The position numbers and the translations under genes were made by a program. 64,000 nucleotides of DNA from Rhodococcus sp. P1Y (GTDB lineage: Bacteria > Actinomycetota > Actinomycetes > Mycobacteriales > Mycobacteriaceae). Where the stretch lies: positions 5,290,001 through 5,354,000 of the forward strand of contig NZ_CP032762.1 in NCBI RefSeq assembly GCF_003641205.1, written 5' to 3'. Below, in pieces: positions 54,653 to 63,575 of this stretch (position 1 is the stretch's first letter; each line of letters starts with the position of its first letter). The notes below the pieces were generated by a model that saw nothing but the letters and a program-made list of their open reading frames with translations, made no database searches and was not told the DNA's origin.

Positions 54653-55788
54653 CACACACGCTCCACGATCATTGCGATACCTTGCCCGCCGCCGATGGCG
54701 CACGCCGCGAGGCCGAGTTCCGGTCCACCGTCGACGGTCATCTGACGTGCCAACCGCACCAGCAGGATCGCCCCGGACGCACCCCACGGATGGCCCATCG
54801 CGATAGCGCCTCCTTGCGGACACAACACGTCCTCGTCGACGCCGAGCGCATCGGATACTGCGAGCACGACGGATGCGAACGCCTCGGTGATTTCGATGAT
54901 TCCTATGTCCGACAGCGTGATTCCAGTCCGGTCGAGTACCTTCTCGATCGCCGGCACCGGGCCGAGTCCTGGCAGCGCTGGGTCGTGGCCAGCGACAGCG
55001 GCGCCGACAACTCGGAGTGCCGGCAGTTCGCGCGCGCGGCCCTCGGTCGTCACTGCCAACACAGCGGCACCGTCGGAAATCCCGCACGAATTGCCCGCGG
55101 TCGCGGTGCCGTCGGTCGAGAACGCAGGCCTCAGTCGCGCGAGCCGCGCCTCGGTCATGTTCGGCCGAATCCGTTGGTCTCGGTCGATACCTCCAACCGA
55201 CACGATCTCGTCGCTGAAATCGGCCGCGGCGGCCAAGGAATGCGACCGCGCCGCGTACGCGTCCTGACGTGCCCGGCCGATGCCCCGTATGCGGGCGAGA
55301 TCGTCGGCTGCAACGCCCATGTCCGGATCCGGGAATCCGGCCGGCGCGAACGGTGCTCGGGTGTAACGCACTGGGTCGGCGCCCGGCGTCGGCGGCCAGA
55401 AACGCCACGGCGCAGTACTTGCCGACTCGACGCCTCCGGCGAGAATCAGCCGCTCATCGCCGCCCTTGATGCGCGCCGCGGCCTGCATCACCGCATCGAG
55501 CCCTGCCCCGCATTGGCGATCCACCGTCACACCGGGGATCTCGACGCCGAGGCCTGCGCGCAGGGCCGCGATCCGCGCTGGGTCCCCGCCGGGGCCGAGA
55601 CAGTTGCCGAGTACGACGTCGTCGACGCGCTCGTCGCAGCCCGCTTTACGCAGCGTGCGGACCGTGGCCTGAAGAACGGGAGCGGCGAGATCGGTCGTCG
55701 TGAGCTCGGAAAATCCATGACCTGCATTGCCGATTGCAGTTCGCCACGGCGCGACGAGCACAGGGTTCGTCCCGCGTCCTCGTGTCAT
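54649..55788 (-). CDS. Thiolase (acetyl-CoA acyltransferase) in the biotin-transport operon
   Basis: A 379-residue thiolase starting MTRGRGTNPVLVAPWRTAIG. Catalytic residues are visible: the nucleophilic Cys in VDRQCGAGLDAV (about residue 90), the His in MGHPWGASGAI, and the second Cys region in LAACAIGGGQG. It is a complete thiolase able to cleave or condense beta-ketoacyl-CoA. Both ends overlap neighbours in the bioY-ligase-thiolase-ecfA-ecfT-ligase operon. Thiolases are not part of the standard biotin transport set, which makes this arrangement noteworthy. Confidence 0.9.
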   Translation of the reverse strand: MTRGRGTNPVLVAPWRTAIGNAGHGFSELTTTDLAAPVLQATVRTLRKAGCDERVDDVVLGNCLGPGGDPARIAALRAGLGVEIPGVTVDRQCGAGLDAVMQAAARIKGGDERLILAGGVESASTAPWRFWPPTPGADPVRYTRAPFAPAGFPDPDMGVAADDLARIRGIGRARQDAYAARSHSLAAAADFSDEIVSVGGIDRDQRIRPNMTEARLARLRPAFSTDGTATAGNSCGISDGAAVLAVTTEGRARELPALRVVGAAVAGHDPALPGLGPVPAIEKVLDRTGITLSDIGIIEITEAFASVVLAVSDALGVDEDVLCPQGGAIAMGHPWGASGAILLVRLARQMTVDGGPELGLAACAIGGGQGIAMIVERVW

Positions 55789-56891
55789 GAGTAAGAGTCT
55801 TTCACTCGTCCCCGGGCGATCTTCCCGCTGCCCGTGCGAGGGAGCTCGTCGACGATCGTCCATCTCCGCGGCATCGCTTCTCGCCGGAGTACGCGTCGTG
55901 CCTCGGCTTTGACGGCGTCGAGGTCGCCCGAGGTGGACAGTTCGATCACCGCGGTCACCGTTTCGCCGAGAACTGCATGCGGCGTCCCGATCACGGCGGC
56001 TGCGCTCACCCCGTCGATTGCGTCGAGTACTCGTTCGACGTCCTCGGCGACGACCGTCGCACCTCCTACGTTCACTGCTGCGCTCCCGCGGCCGTGGACG
56101 ACGAGTTCCCCGCCCGGCCGAAGCTCGGCCAGGTCACCGACCCCGACCCACTCGTCGGTACCGAGCACTCGATACGGCGACCGAACGAACAGCAGTCCGT
56201 CGCGGATGTCGGCGTCGATACCGTGGAGCAATCGAAGCGGCTCGGGCACCACGCGCGCGGCGACGAGCGACAACTCGGCGGCGCCGTAGTACTCGACCAG
56301 CCGAATCTTGTGCGCGCGCTCTCGGGCACCGTCGTCGAGGGACGTGCCCGCGACGATCGCAATGCGCAGCAGAGGGGCGTGGTCGACAAGTGTGCGAAGT
56401 ACTGCAGGAACAGCATGCGTCACGGTCGCGTGTCGCACATCGTCGGTGACGCAAGCTCCGAGCCACAGTGCGTGCACGGCCGCGAACAGGTGCATCGTGG
56501 CGTGCAGTGGACCCGTGAGAAGAACTCGGTCGTTCGAGGTGATCCCGGTGAGCGTGGTGAACTCGCCGAAGCTGCTCGTCCAGGATTCGGCGGTACGTGC
56601 CAACGGACGCGGGTTCCCGGTGGAGCCCGAGGTGCCGACCAGAAGGAAGGCGCCGTCTTCGATATCGGGTCGATCGGGCCGGGCCTGAGGATCGAAGACG
56701 CGGACTGCGGCCCCCTGCCGTGCCGCAGCGAAGACGCAGATCAGGGCGTCGGGAACGTCGAGGTCCGACGCGTCGTGCACTGTCTGCTTCGGCCAGTCCG
56801 CGATCGCGGTATCGAGATCGGCGTAGGTGAGCGATCGGCCGTTCCAGTCGATCGCGACGTCGCCCGCCGATCCACCCGGCAGGACGCTCAC
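55785..56891 (-). CDS. Short AMP-dependent ligase of the biotin-transport cluster (2)
   Basis: A 368-residue ANL enzyme, shorter than usual (500-550). It has LLVGTSGSTGNPRPLARTAE (ATP loop), EYYGAAELSLVAA (A5), VHGRGSAAVNVGGATVVAEDVE (hinge) and PRTGSGKIARGRVKD with the catalytic Lys. The N-terminal region is compressed to about 100 residues. The second gene of the operon, it overlaps bioY and the thiolase by four bases each. Together with the ligase at 51873 it gives two related but diverged ligases; one may have lost part of the acyl-binding domain. Confidence 0.82.
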   Translation of the reverse strand: MSVLPGGSAGDVAIDWNGRSLTYADLDTAIADWPKQTVHDASDLDVPDALICVFAAARQGAAVRVFDPQARPDRPDIEDGAFLLVGTSGSTGNPRPLARTAESWTSSFGEFTTLTGITSNDRVLLTGPLHATMHLFAAVHALWLGACVTDDVRHATVTHAVPAVLRTLVDHAPLLRIAIVAGTSLDDGARERAHKIRLVEYYGAAELSLVAARVVPEPLRLLHGIDADIRDGLLFVRSPYRVLGTDEWVGVGDLAELRPGGELVVHGRGSAAVNVGGATVVAEDVERVLDAIDGVSAAAVIGTPHAVLGETVTAVIELSTSGDLDAVKAEARRVLRREAMPRRWTIVDELPRTGSGKIARGRVKDSYS

Positions 56892-57484
56892 CGGGTCGCG
56901 ATGATCCCGGGGTACGCCCGGTGCACACTCTTCGCGACGACGGTGGCGATGACGACCTTCACGAGATCACCGGGGATGTAGGCGAATGTGCTGGTGATCG
57001 CGGCCGTGATCGACAGGTCGGTACGCAGCAGCAAACCGATGACCCCGAAAACGTAGATCACGACAATGCCGCCGAACGCGTTGATCAGCAGGCCCAGAAC
57101 GACGGGGTACTTCGGCAGGATGCGGGCGGTGAGGAACCCGATGACGAGAACGCCCGGGATCCATCCGACGAGGTAACCGGCACTCGGACCGGCAAGCGCC
57201 GTCAACCCCGTGCGGCCACCCGACAACAACGGCAGCCCGATGAGGGTGAGCGCGATGAACACTGCGACGGCAGCTACGCCTTTACGCGCCCCGAGGACGG
57301 CACCGGTGAGGATGACGCCGAGCGTCTGCAGCGTGATCGGGACGCCGCTGACCCCGACGGTGATCGATCCTGCTAGGCCCAGGGCTGCGATGAGCGCCGC
57401 GAACACAGCGATTTGTGCCATGTCTCTGGCCGAGATAAGAGACTTCGAACCCGACACTGATGACTCCTGTACGCCTTCGGACAT
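56888..57484 (-). CDS. bioY: Biotin transporter substrate-binding subunit BioY
   Basis: A 198-residue integral membrane protein with about six helices starting MSEGVQESSVSGSKSLIS. The BioY signature regions ITVGVSGVPITLQTLGVILTG and LSGGRTGLTALAGPSAGYLVGWI are clear. ATG 57484 is preceded by GAGGAG; an earlier GTG at 57490 is less likely. A BioQ-like palindrome sits 22-38 bases upstream. It is the first gene of the operon. BioY is the high-affinity biotin-binding S component and works with EcfA/EcfT. Confidence 0.93.
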   Translation of the reverse strand: MSEGVQESSVSGSKSLISARDMAQIAVFAALIAALGLAGSITVGVSGVPITLQTLGVILTGAVLGARKGVAAVAVFIALTLIGLPLLSGGRTGLTALAGPSAGYLVGWIPGVLVIGFLTARILPKYPVVLGLLINAFGGIVVIYVFGVIGLLLRTDLSITAAITSTFAYIPGDLVKVVIATVVAKSVHRAYPGIIATR

Positions 57485-57505
57485 GACCACTCCTCGTGAT
57501 GCAAA

Positions 57506-57522
57506 CTTGAACGGCGTTCAAG
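57506..57522. promoter_or_regulatory. BioQ-like operator upstream of bioY
   Basis: CTTGAACGGCGTTCAAG is a perfect 7-bp inverted repeat around three bases. It fits the actinobacterial BioQ core TGAAC-N3-GTTCA (C. glutamicum BioQ binds TGAAC-N3-GTTAC). It lies 22 bases before the bioY start, so the whole operon is probably repressed when biotin is sufficient. The bioQ gene itself is not in the window. Confidence 0.7.
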
Positions 57523-57569
57523 GTAGCAGGTGCGCGAGGTCACGTGATCTTTCAGGACCCCGGAGGTGG

Positions 57570-59270
57570 TCATCCAGGCGTGACGGCGAACCGTGCGAGT
57601 TCGGTACTGACGACCTCGGGTCGACCGTTGTTCTGAGTCTGCGCGGCGGTCAGGACGTCGAGGTGGTTGTAACCCTGGATCACGATCGGAAGATCGTTCG
57701 GGTGACCGGACGGCGGCAGCTCGATGCCGCCGGTGCCTTGGAGCGTCAGGATCGGATTGCGCTCGACGCCGTCGCGGTGCAACCGATGCTCACGGATTGC
57801 CGTCGAACCGGACTGCGTCAGATCTGTCGCCAGTGTGGTCGGAAAGTACCACTCGGTGAAATCGAGAGGCGGCTCGGCGAGGCTTCGCGCGAGCTGCGCG
57901 ATCGATGTGACCTCACTGGTCGAATCGGTGTAGCGCGCAGTCTGTTCCGAATCGTCGAGCGAGTCGTAGTCGTTCCAGGTGTACACGACGAGAGGATCGC
58001 CGTACACCGCGGGCGCAGCCTTGCGAGCGTCCCCGAGCGCGCTGCCTATTACCGGAAGCGCCTCCATCCCCGGGAGGGTCGGAAATGCTTTGTCCGTCAC
58101 CGGCTGAGCGCCGATGAAGCCGACACTCGACTGGAGGAACCCGAACGGCTGCGAGTTGTCGTCGAGAAGAGCTCCGAGAACTGCGTCGTTGGTTGCGAAC
58201 AACGTGCGCACCGACGGACTGCCCGTCGCTGCCATCACGGTGTCCTTGGACAACAGAACCCGCAGGGTGGCGTCGATGTTCAGATTGTTGGGGAGCACGT
58301 CGACGAGATCGTTGATGCCGTTCGGGTCGAGTCGCGCGGCAACGCCTGCCATCGCAAGAAGGTTGGTCGTTTCGGGGTTGATGACGGCAGGCAAACGGAG
58401 AACGGGCAGAGCCGTGTCCAGGGCGCCGGTCAACTTCGCAATCGGATCCGCCACCGCTGCCGGAAGTTCGATATCGGGAATGCCTCTGAGCAGAGGCGGT
58501 GTACCAGCTTTGACGATGGTGTCGAGCGCGAAGTATCCCGCACACTGGTTGTATCCGGCGTCGTCCAGGGTGGCCGGGTTGCCGTCGAAATCCCACTCGG
58601 CGAAGTAGCCGGTGACGAAACCTCCGAGCGAGTGCCCACCGCACAGCACCTTCTCTTTACGCAGCTGCTGATCGGGAAGTTCCAGGCGAAGCAGGTCGTA
58701 CTGATCTCGCAGGGTCTGCTCGATTCCCTGGTTCGCGAGCCAGGCCGTCGACGCGCCGTCGGCGAAGCCTGCGAATCGTTTTCCGTCGACTTCGGCACCG
58801 CCGTAGTAATAGTCCGTTGCAGTCTTCAGGTCTCCGGTCTTCAGGGCCGCCTGAGTGCCCGCGTGGTCTTCGAGGCAGTTCGAGCGGCGATCGAGCGCCC
58901 AGAATTCGATGTGCGAACCCTGCGCGGCGGCGGCAGACACGGTGTTGCGCGCCACCGATTCGAACGCGCCCGCACCCTCGAAAATGCCGGGCTGCGCGAC
59001 CAGGATGCGGTCGGCATCGGCGGACTTCGCCGGGCCATCGACCGAGGTGTACCGCAGGTAGGACAGGTAGTCGCACTGGACAGGATGTGGCAGCGCATCG
59101 GGCGGCAGGGGCGCCGGCACCGAAACGACGGACGCTTCGACATCGGTCACCGGCGAGGACGACGCGACCGGTATCTCGGTGCGCACGGGTGAGGGCTGAC
59201 CGCTCGCTGGACTGGCCCCGAACACCAGCAATGCGACAGCGCACACAATTGACACGACCGACCGAATCAC
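57570..59270 (-). CDS. Secreted lipase-like alpha/beta hydrolase
   Basis: A 566-residue protein. The start is GTG 59270 (VIRSVVSIVCAVALLVFGAS), with AGGGGG just upstream; the open frame to 59294 is slightly longer. A Sec signal peptide of about 27 residues is followed by a linker and a hydrolase domain with the nucleophile motif LCGGHSLGGFV. A later Asp region (VVYTWNDYDSLDD) and His in QGYNHLDVL complete a plausible triad. The pattern fits large actinobacterial secreted lipases/esterases. Ends 49 bases before the bioY operator. Confidence 0.82.
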   Translation of the reverse strand: MIRSVVSIVCAVALLVFGASPASGQPSPVRTEIPVASSSPVTDVEASVVSVPAPLPPDALPHPVQCDYLSYLRYTSVDGPAKSADADRILVAQPGIFEGAGAFESVARNTVSAAAAQGSHIEFWALDRRSNCLEDHAGTQAALKTGDLKTATDYYYGGAEVDGKRFAGFADGASTAWLANQGIEQTLRDQYDLLRLELPDQQLRKEKVLCGGHSLGGFVTGYFAEWDFDGNPATLDDAGYNQCAGYFALDTIVKAGTPPLLRGIPDIELPAAVADPIAKLTGALDTALPVLRLPAVINPETTNLLAMAGVAARLDPNGINDLVDVLPNNLNIDATLRVLLSKDTVMAATGSPSVRTLFATNDAVLGALLDDNSQPFGFLQSSVGFIGAQPVTDKAFPTLPGMEALPVIGSALGDARKAAPAVYGDPLVVYTWNDYDSLDDSEQTARYTDSTSEVTSIAQLARSLAEPPLDFTEWYFPTTLATDLTQSGSTAIREHRLHRDGVERNPILTLQGTGGIELPPSGHPNDLPIVIQGYNHLDVLTAAQTQNNGRPEVVSTELARFAVTPG

Positions 59271-59354
59271 TGTTCCCCCTACAGGCCCGCCCACCCTGAC
59301 GAAGAGTCACTGTAGATCGGCGGTCCGACACAGTGGGCCGATACGGTGGTATCC

Positions 59355-59846
59355 ATGACCCGAACACTCGTCCTGATGCGGCATGGCAAGTCCGGATACC
59401 CGGAAGGAACGCCCGATCACGAGCGGCCACTCGCCGACCGCGGGCAGAGGGAAGCCGGGCTGGCAGGTGCGTGGATCAGAGAATCGGTCGGGGCCGTGGA
59501 CGCTGTGCTGTGTTCGACGGCGACACGAACACAGCAAACCCTGACGGCAACGGGCATAGATGCACACGTGTCCTTCGAAGAGTCGCTCTACGGAGCGTCG
59601 CCCGAAGAGATCATCGAGGAGGTCGCACTCACCGACGACGCCGTGAACACACTGCTGGTCGTCGGGCACGCCCCCGGAATACCGTTCACGGCACTGGAAT
59701 TGGCCGAAGCCGACGGATCGCAAGCAGCAATCGAGATCGGCCGGAAGTTTCCGACGTCGGCGATTGCAGTACTCACCTTCGACGGCTCGTGGGCCGAGAT
59801 TGGGCGAGGAACCGGCTCGCTGACGCACTTCCACGTGCCGCGCTAG
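59355..59846 (+). CDS. SixA-type histidine phosphatase
   Basis: A 163-residue protein starting MTRTLVLMRHGKSGYPEGTP. The catalytic RHG motif is at residues 9-11, and the second histidine in VVGHAPGI. Other residues include RPLADRGQREAG. This is the SixA subfamily, which dephosphorylates phosphohistidine in E. coli; in Actinobacteria the substrate is not known. Divergent from the lipase gene, with an 84-bp gap. Confidence 0.87.
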   Translation: MTRTLVLMRHGKSGYPEGTPDHERPLADRGQREAGLAGAWIRESVGAVDAVLCSTATRTQQTLTATGIDAHVSFEESLYGASPEEIIEEVALTDDAVNTLLVVGHAPGIPFTALELAEADGSQAAIEIGRKFPTSAIAVLTFDGSWAEIGRGTGSLTHFHVPR

Positions 59847-59936
59847 TCGATTTCGGGCGTGAGCCAGGGTGGATCTACCCCCTCGTTGTGCGTTTCCGAT
59901 GCCGTCCGCCGCACAACGTGGGGGTAAATCGCGAAG

Positions 59937-60137
59937 TCATCTGAGTTTCGCGACCACGAACCCGACGACACCGAATGCGATGAGCAGAAGCAACGCAGTG
60001 CCGAACCCGGCGAGCCACCAGACGATCGCGAAGACCACAAGGGCAGGCGCTGCTGCGACAAGTGCGATGGCTGGGCTTTCACGGATCGTTTCCAAGGCAG
60101 TCGTTGCGTGAACCCGGTCCAGTTTCTTGCGTGCCAT
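59937..60137 (-). CDS. Small membrane protein
   Basis: A 66-residue protein starting MARKKLDRVHATTALETIRE, with two adjacent hydrophobic helices (AIALVAAAPALVVFAIVWWLAG and LLLLIAFGVVGFVVAKLR). A GAAGGG lies upstream of the start. It is downstream of the MmyB-type regulator by 36 bases. No family function is known to me. Confidence 0.65.
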   Translation of the reverse strand: MARKKLDRVHATTALETIRESPAIALVAAAPALVVFAIVWWLAGFGTALLLLIAFGVVGFVVAKLR

Positions 60138-60173
60138 GGTGTGCCCTTCGAGTGCGAGTCCGAATTGTCTGCC

Positions 60174-61079
60174 TCACTCCACAGTAGCGCGCATCTGCTG
60201 TATTCCGATGACTCCGAGCAGGTCCAACTTTTGTCTGGCATCGGTTCCCGGCTGCGGTGAGTAGACCATCAGGTGCTGGCCCTCCTTCTGTGTCGCCAGG
60301 GTCTCGCAATGGACCGCGACGACTCCGACGTCGGGATGCACGAACCGCTTGATTGCCGGCGCTTTGAACGCGACCCGGTGCTCGCTCCATACCTTCTCGA
60401 ATTCTTCGCTCTCGGCGCGTAACCGAGCGAGAAGAGGCGCGATTTCCTTGTCGCCTGCCCGACGCGCGGATACTGCGCGCAGGTCCGCAACATGCTTGTG
60501 CGCCAAGCCCTCCCAGTCCTCCTCGACGAACATCCGTCGCGCGTCGGGATTCATGAAGAATCGCCACACCACGTACCGATCGAGACCCGTGTAGTCGGGC
60601 GCACCACCGGACAACGCGTCGAACATCGCGTTGGAGGCGAGGATCTCGCCGAGATCGGTGACCACGCACGCGGGGGTGTCGTCCAGCTTGGTCAGCAGAT
60701 GCATCAAACCAGGACCGACGTGACGATCCGCGCCGATCCGCGTGGGTGCTGCCTGGCCGGCGAGTATGTAGAGATGGTCACGTTCGTCGTCGTCGAGACG
60801 GAGGGCGCGGGCCAACGAACCGAGAATCTGCGTGGACGGATGCGGGCCACGGCGTTGTTCGAGCCGGGTGTAGTAGTCGGTCGACATACCTGCGAGCAAC
60901 GCGACTTCGTCGCGCCGAAGTCCCGGTGTACGACGCCTCGATCCCGGAGATACACCGACGTCGGCGGGCGTCAGAAGCTCCCGTCGTCGACGGAGGAAAT
61001 CGGCAAGCTCGTCTCGTTCCACTCTTCGAGTGTGCTCCTCGGTAAGCCTCCCAGCCAGGGATCGCCGGTCCCCCGACAA
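60174..61079 (-). CDS. MmyB-type helix-turn-helix regulator
   Basis: A 301-residue XRE-family regulator. The N-terminal HTH has LADFLRRRRELLTPADVGVS and RRTPGLRRDEVALLAGMSTDYYTRLEQRRG. The C-terminal MmyB ligand domain includes ILASNAMFDALSG and YVVWRFFMNPDARRMFVEEDW. MmyB regulators are typically divergent from the redox gene they control; here the aldo/keto reductase starts 44 bases away on the other strand. The ligand may be a fatty-acid-like molecule, as in the MmyB fold. Confidence 0.88.
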   Translation of the reverse strand: MSGDRRSLAGRLTEEHTRRVERDELADFLRRRRELLTPADVGVSPGSRRRTPGLRRDEVALLAGMSTDYYTRLEQRRGPHPSTQILGSLARALRLDDDERDHLYILAGQAAPTRIGADRHVGPGLMHLLTKLDDTPACVVTDLGEILASNAMFDALSGGAPDYTGLDRYVVWRFFMNPDARRMFVEEDWEGLAHKHVADLRAVSARRAGDKEIAPLLARLRAESEEFEKVWSEHRVAFKAPAIKRFVHPDVGVVAVHCETLATQKEGQHLMVYSPQPGTDARQKLDLLGVIGIQQMRATVE

Positions 61080-61123
61080 CCGCTCTCTGCCGAGGACGTC
61101 GATCGGGGCCGACAGTAGAACTC

Positions 61124-62161
61124 ATGACACAACTCGGAAGCACAGGACCAACCGTCTCCCGCATCGGACTCGGCGGGATGGGCATGTCGGGCGCATACGG
61201 CGACTCCGACGACAGCGAATCGATCCGGACCATCCACGCGGCGATCGACGCGGGTGTCTCCCTGGTGGACACAGGTGACTTCTACGGTGCGGGGCACAAT
61301 GAAATGCTGATCGGCCGGGCGTTGAAAGAGAGAAATCGCGAGGACGTCGTTCTGTCGGTGAAGTTCGGTGCACTTCGCGGGCCCGACGGCAGCTGGCTCG
61401 GATTCGACGGTAGGCCGGAGGCGGTCAAGAGTGCACTCGGCTACTCGTTGCAGCGCCTGGGCGTCGACCACATCGACATCTACCGACCAGCCCGTCTCGA
61501 CCCACAGGTACCCATCGAGGACACCGTCGGCGCCGTCGCCGAGATGGTCGAGGCAGGCTACGTCCGCCACATCGGATTGTCCGAGGTCGGCAGTGCCACC
61601 CTGCGGCGCGCAGCGGCCGTTCATCCCATCGCGGATCTGCAGATCGAGTACGCAATCGTCTCCCGCGGCATCGAGGCGGACATCCTCCCTACTGCCCGCG
61701 AACTCGGCGTCGGGATCACCGCGTACGGGGTGCTGTCGCGAGGCTTGCTCAGCGATCGTTTCCGCGGCAACACAGCCATGGCCGCGAACGATTTCCGCGC
61801 CCACAGCCCACGCTTCCAGGGTGAGAACCTCACGCGGAACGTCGAACTCGTAGAGACGCTCGCCGCGATCGCCGACGAGCGCGGAGCAACCGTCGCACAG
61901 CTCGCGATTGCCTGGGTGCTCTCGCGCGGCGAGGACATCGTGCCGGTCATCGGAGCGCGGACCGTCCAACGATTGACCGAAACCATTGCGGCGCAGACGA
62001 TCCTGCTATCGGATCAGGACGCCACTCGGATCGAGAAGGCCGTGCCGGCCGATGCGGTCGCAGGTGACCGCTACGCCGAGGCTCAGATGGCTCAGCTCGA
62101 CAGCGAGCGCGCCAGCGCAATCCACCGGGCATCGGCGTCGAACAGTGCAGTTCGGTCGTAG
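61124..62161 (+). CDS. Aldo/keto reductase
   Basis: A 345-residue NADPH-dependent oxidoreductase starting MTQLGSTGPTVSRIGLGGMG. Catalytic residues are visible: Asp in LVDTGDFYGAG with the catalytic Tyr in DFYG, Lys in VVLSVKFGA, and a His-replaced position in HIDIYRPAR. Cofactor-binding GVLSRGLLSDR and VIGARTVQRLTET follow. The C-terminus after MAQLDSE is 17 residues longer than in relatives and overlaps the LLM oxidoreductase gene on the other strand by 70 bases. Likely controlled by the divergent MmyB regulator. Confidence 0.9.
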   Translation: MTQLGSTGPTVSRIGLGGMGMSGAYGDSDDSESIRTIHAAIDAGVSLVDTGDFYGAGHNEMLIGRALKERNREDVVLSVKFGALRGPDGSWLGFDGRPEAVKSALGYSLQRLGVDHIDIYRPARLDPQVPIEDTVGAVAEMVEAGYVRHIGLSEVGSATLRRAAAVHPIADLQIEYAIVSRGIEADILPTARELGVGITAYGVLSRGLLSDRFRGNTAMAANDFRAHSPRFQGENLTRNVELVETLAAIADERGATVAQLAIAWVLSRGEDIVPVIGARTVQRLTETIAAQTILLSDQDATRIEKAVPADAVAGDRYAEAQMAQLDSERASAIHRASASNSAVRS

Positions 62162-63096
62162 GTCGACGTGGAGGCCAGGATCTCGTCCGGCGAGGTGACG
62201 TCGATCAGCTTCTCGAGCTGGGAGGCCACCTCGTCGGGCGTCCCAAGGACCGCGCTGGCGAGCGACCGCTCCACGCGCTCGCGGGTCCGCGCCGGGGCAG
62301 CGTCGAGATCGATCTTCGACGGGTGGACCAGCGGAGGGAACTCTCCGGTGCGCCGTGACTGCGCCATCGCCCACGCCTCGGGGAGTGCCAGTTCGCGCGC
62401 CTCGTCGGTGCTGTCGGCGACGGTGATGTCGAGGGAGACGACGACCCGCGGTTCGGGGTTTTTCGGCGTCGGGACGAACTTGCGGCGATAGACCTCCAGT
62501 GCAGATCCGTCGCCCTTCAGTATCGGCCCGCCCACCACGACCGGAAGTCCGGCTTTTGCCGCCACCGCGAGGCCCTGTCCCGTCGCAAGGACGTAGATCG
62601 GGGGCGCGGGAACAGCCGGACGGATCGTCACCGCCGCCGTACCGTCGAGATAACTGTGAAGCTCGTCCAGGTCCGCGGCGAACGTGTCCGGCTCGTCGCG
62701 ACCGGTGCGAAGGGCCCTTCTGACCGGCTCGGTGAACCCGAGGGACCGGCCGATGCCGACATCGACCCGGCCCGGGAACAAAGCCTCGAGCATCGCGAAC
62801 TGCTCGGCGACGACGAACGGCTGATGATTGGGCAGCATCACTCCCCCGGACCCGATGCGGATCTTCGAGGTCGTCGCGCCGATCGCGGCCAAGAGGACCG
62901 GGGGCGCTCCGCTCGCGATGCCGGGCACGCCGTGGTGCTCGGCTACCCAGAATCGGTGGTATCCGAGCTTCTCCGCGTTGACGGCCCTGTCGATCGTCGC
63001 CTTCAGCGCAGCGGCATCGCTGTACCCGTCGCGGGTTCGGGAGCGATCGAGCAAGGACAAGAGCACAATTGCACCAACCTTAGGTTCGTCGCTCAT
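62092..63096 (-). CDS. LLM-class flavin-dependent oxidoreductase (luciferase-like)
   Basis: A 334-residue luciferase-like monooxygenase starting MSDEPKVGAIVLLSLLDRSR. Family marks are LGYHRFWVAEHHGVPGIASGAP, IRIGSGGVMLPNHQPFVVAEQFAMLEALFPGRVDVGIGRS and VYRRKFVPTP. The pattern is that of MsnO8-type FMN- or F420-dependent oxidoreductases. The substrate is unknown. Its 3' end overlaps the aldo/keto reductase by 70 bases in convergent orientation. Confidence 0.88.
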   Translation of the reverse strand: MSDEPKVGAIVLLSLLDRSRTRDGYSDAAALKATIDRAVNAEKLGYHRFWVAEHHGVPGIASGAPPVLLAAIGATTSKIRIGSGGVMLPNHQPFVVAEQFAMLEALFPGRVDVGIGRSLGFTEPVRRALRTGRDEPDTFAADLDELHSYLDGTAAVTIRPAVPAPPIYVLATGQGLAVAAKAGLPVVVGGPILKGDGSALEVYRRKFVPTPKNPEPRVVVSLDITVADSTDEARELALPEAWAMAQSRRTGEFPPLVHPSKIDLDAAPARTRERVERSLASAVLGTPDEVASQLEKLIDVTSPDEILASTSTYDRTALFDADARWIALARSLSS

Positions 63097-63173
63097 ATTT
63101 CCCGCTTTGTTCGCGGACCGTATCTGTCCTCGATCAGCGCGAAGATATCTCTACCCGAGAGAAGGAGACCACC

Positions 63174-63542
63174 ATGGACATCAAACTCGAGCTCGTCATC
63201 ATTCCAGTTTCCGACGTGGACCGCGCGAAGGACTTCTACGTGAAGATCGGGTTCAACCCCGATCACGACATGAGCCCCTCGGAGGGCATCCGGTTCGTGC
63301 AGCTGACCCCACCGGGTTCTGCGTGCTCGATCGCCATTGGGAATGGCATCACCGAGGCGACGCCAGGCAGCGTCGAGGGTCTACAGGTCGTCGTTGCCAG
63401 CGCCGAGAAGGCACGTGAGCATTTGGTGGCCGCAGGCCTCGAGATCGAACCCGTCGTCGACCTCGGGTGGGGGAAGTTCGTCTTCTTCGCCGACCCCGAC
63501 GGAAACAAGTGGGCGGTGCAGGAATTGCCTCAGTACTCATAA
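63174..63542 (+). CDS. VOC (glyoxalase/bleomycin-resistance fold) protein
   Basis: A 122-residue protein starting MDIKLELVIIPVSDVDRAKD. It shows the beta-alpha-beta-beta-beta repeats of the VOC fold (VSDVDRAKDFYVKIGFNPD, SAEKAREHLVAAGLEIEPVVD, FFADPDGNKWAVQELP). No metal-binding triad can be placed with confidence. AGAAGGAGA precedes the ATG. Its stop codon lies in the first unit of a 15-bp tandem repeat (63531-63575). Confidence 0.83.
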   Translation: MDIKLELVIIPVSDVDRAKDFYVKIGFNPDHDMSPSEGIRFVQLTPPGSACSIAIGNGITEATPGSVEGLQVVVASAEKAREHLVAAGLEIEPVVDLGWGKFVFFADPDGNKWAVQELPQYS

Positions 63543-63575
63543 CATCGGTGCTCATAACATCAGTACTCATAACGT
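63531..63575. repeat. 15-bp tandem repeat at the VOC gene 3' end
   Basis: Three copies (CAGTACTCATAACAT, CGGTGCTCATAACAT, CAGTACTCATAACGT). The VOC stop TAA is in the first copy and the following copies repeat in-frame TAA codons. The third copy also encodes the end of the opposite-strand gene. It looks like a slipped-strand duplication. Confidence 0.8.
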
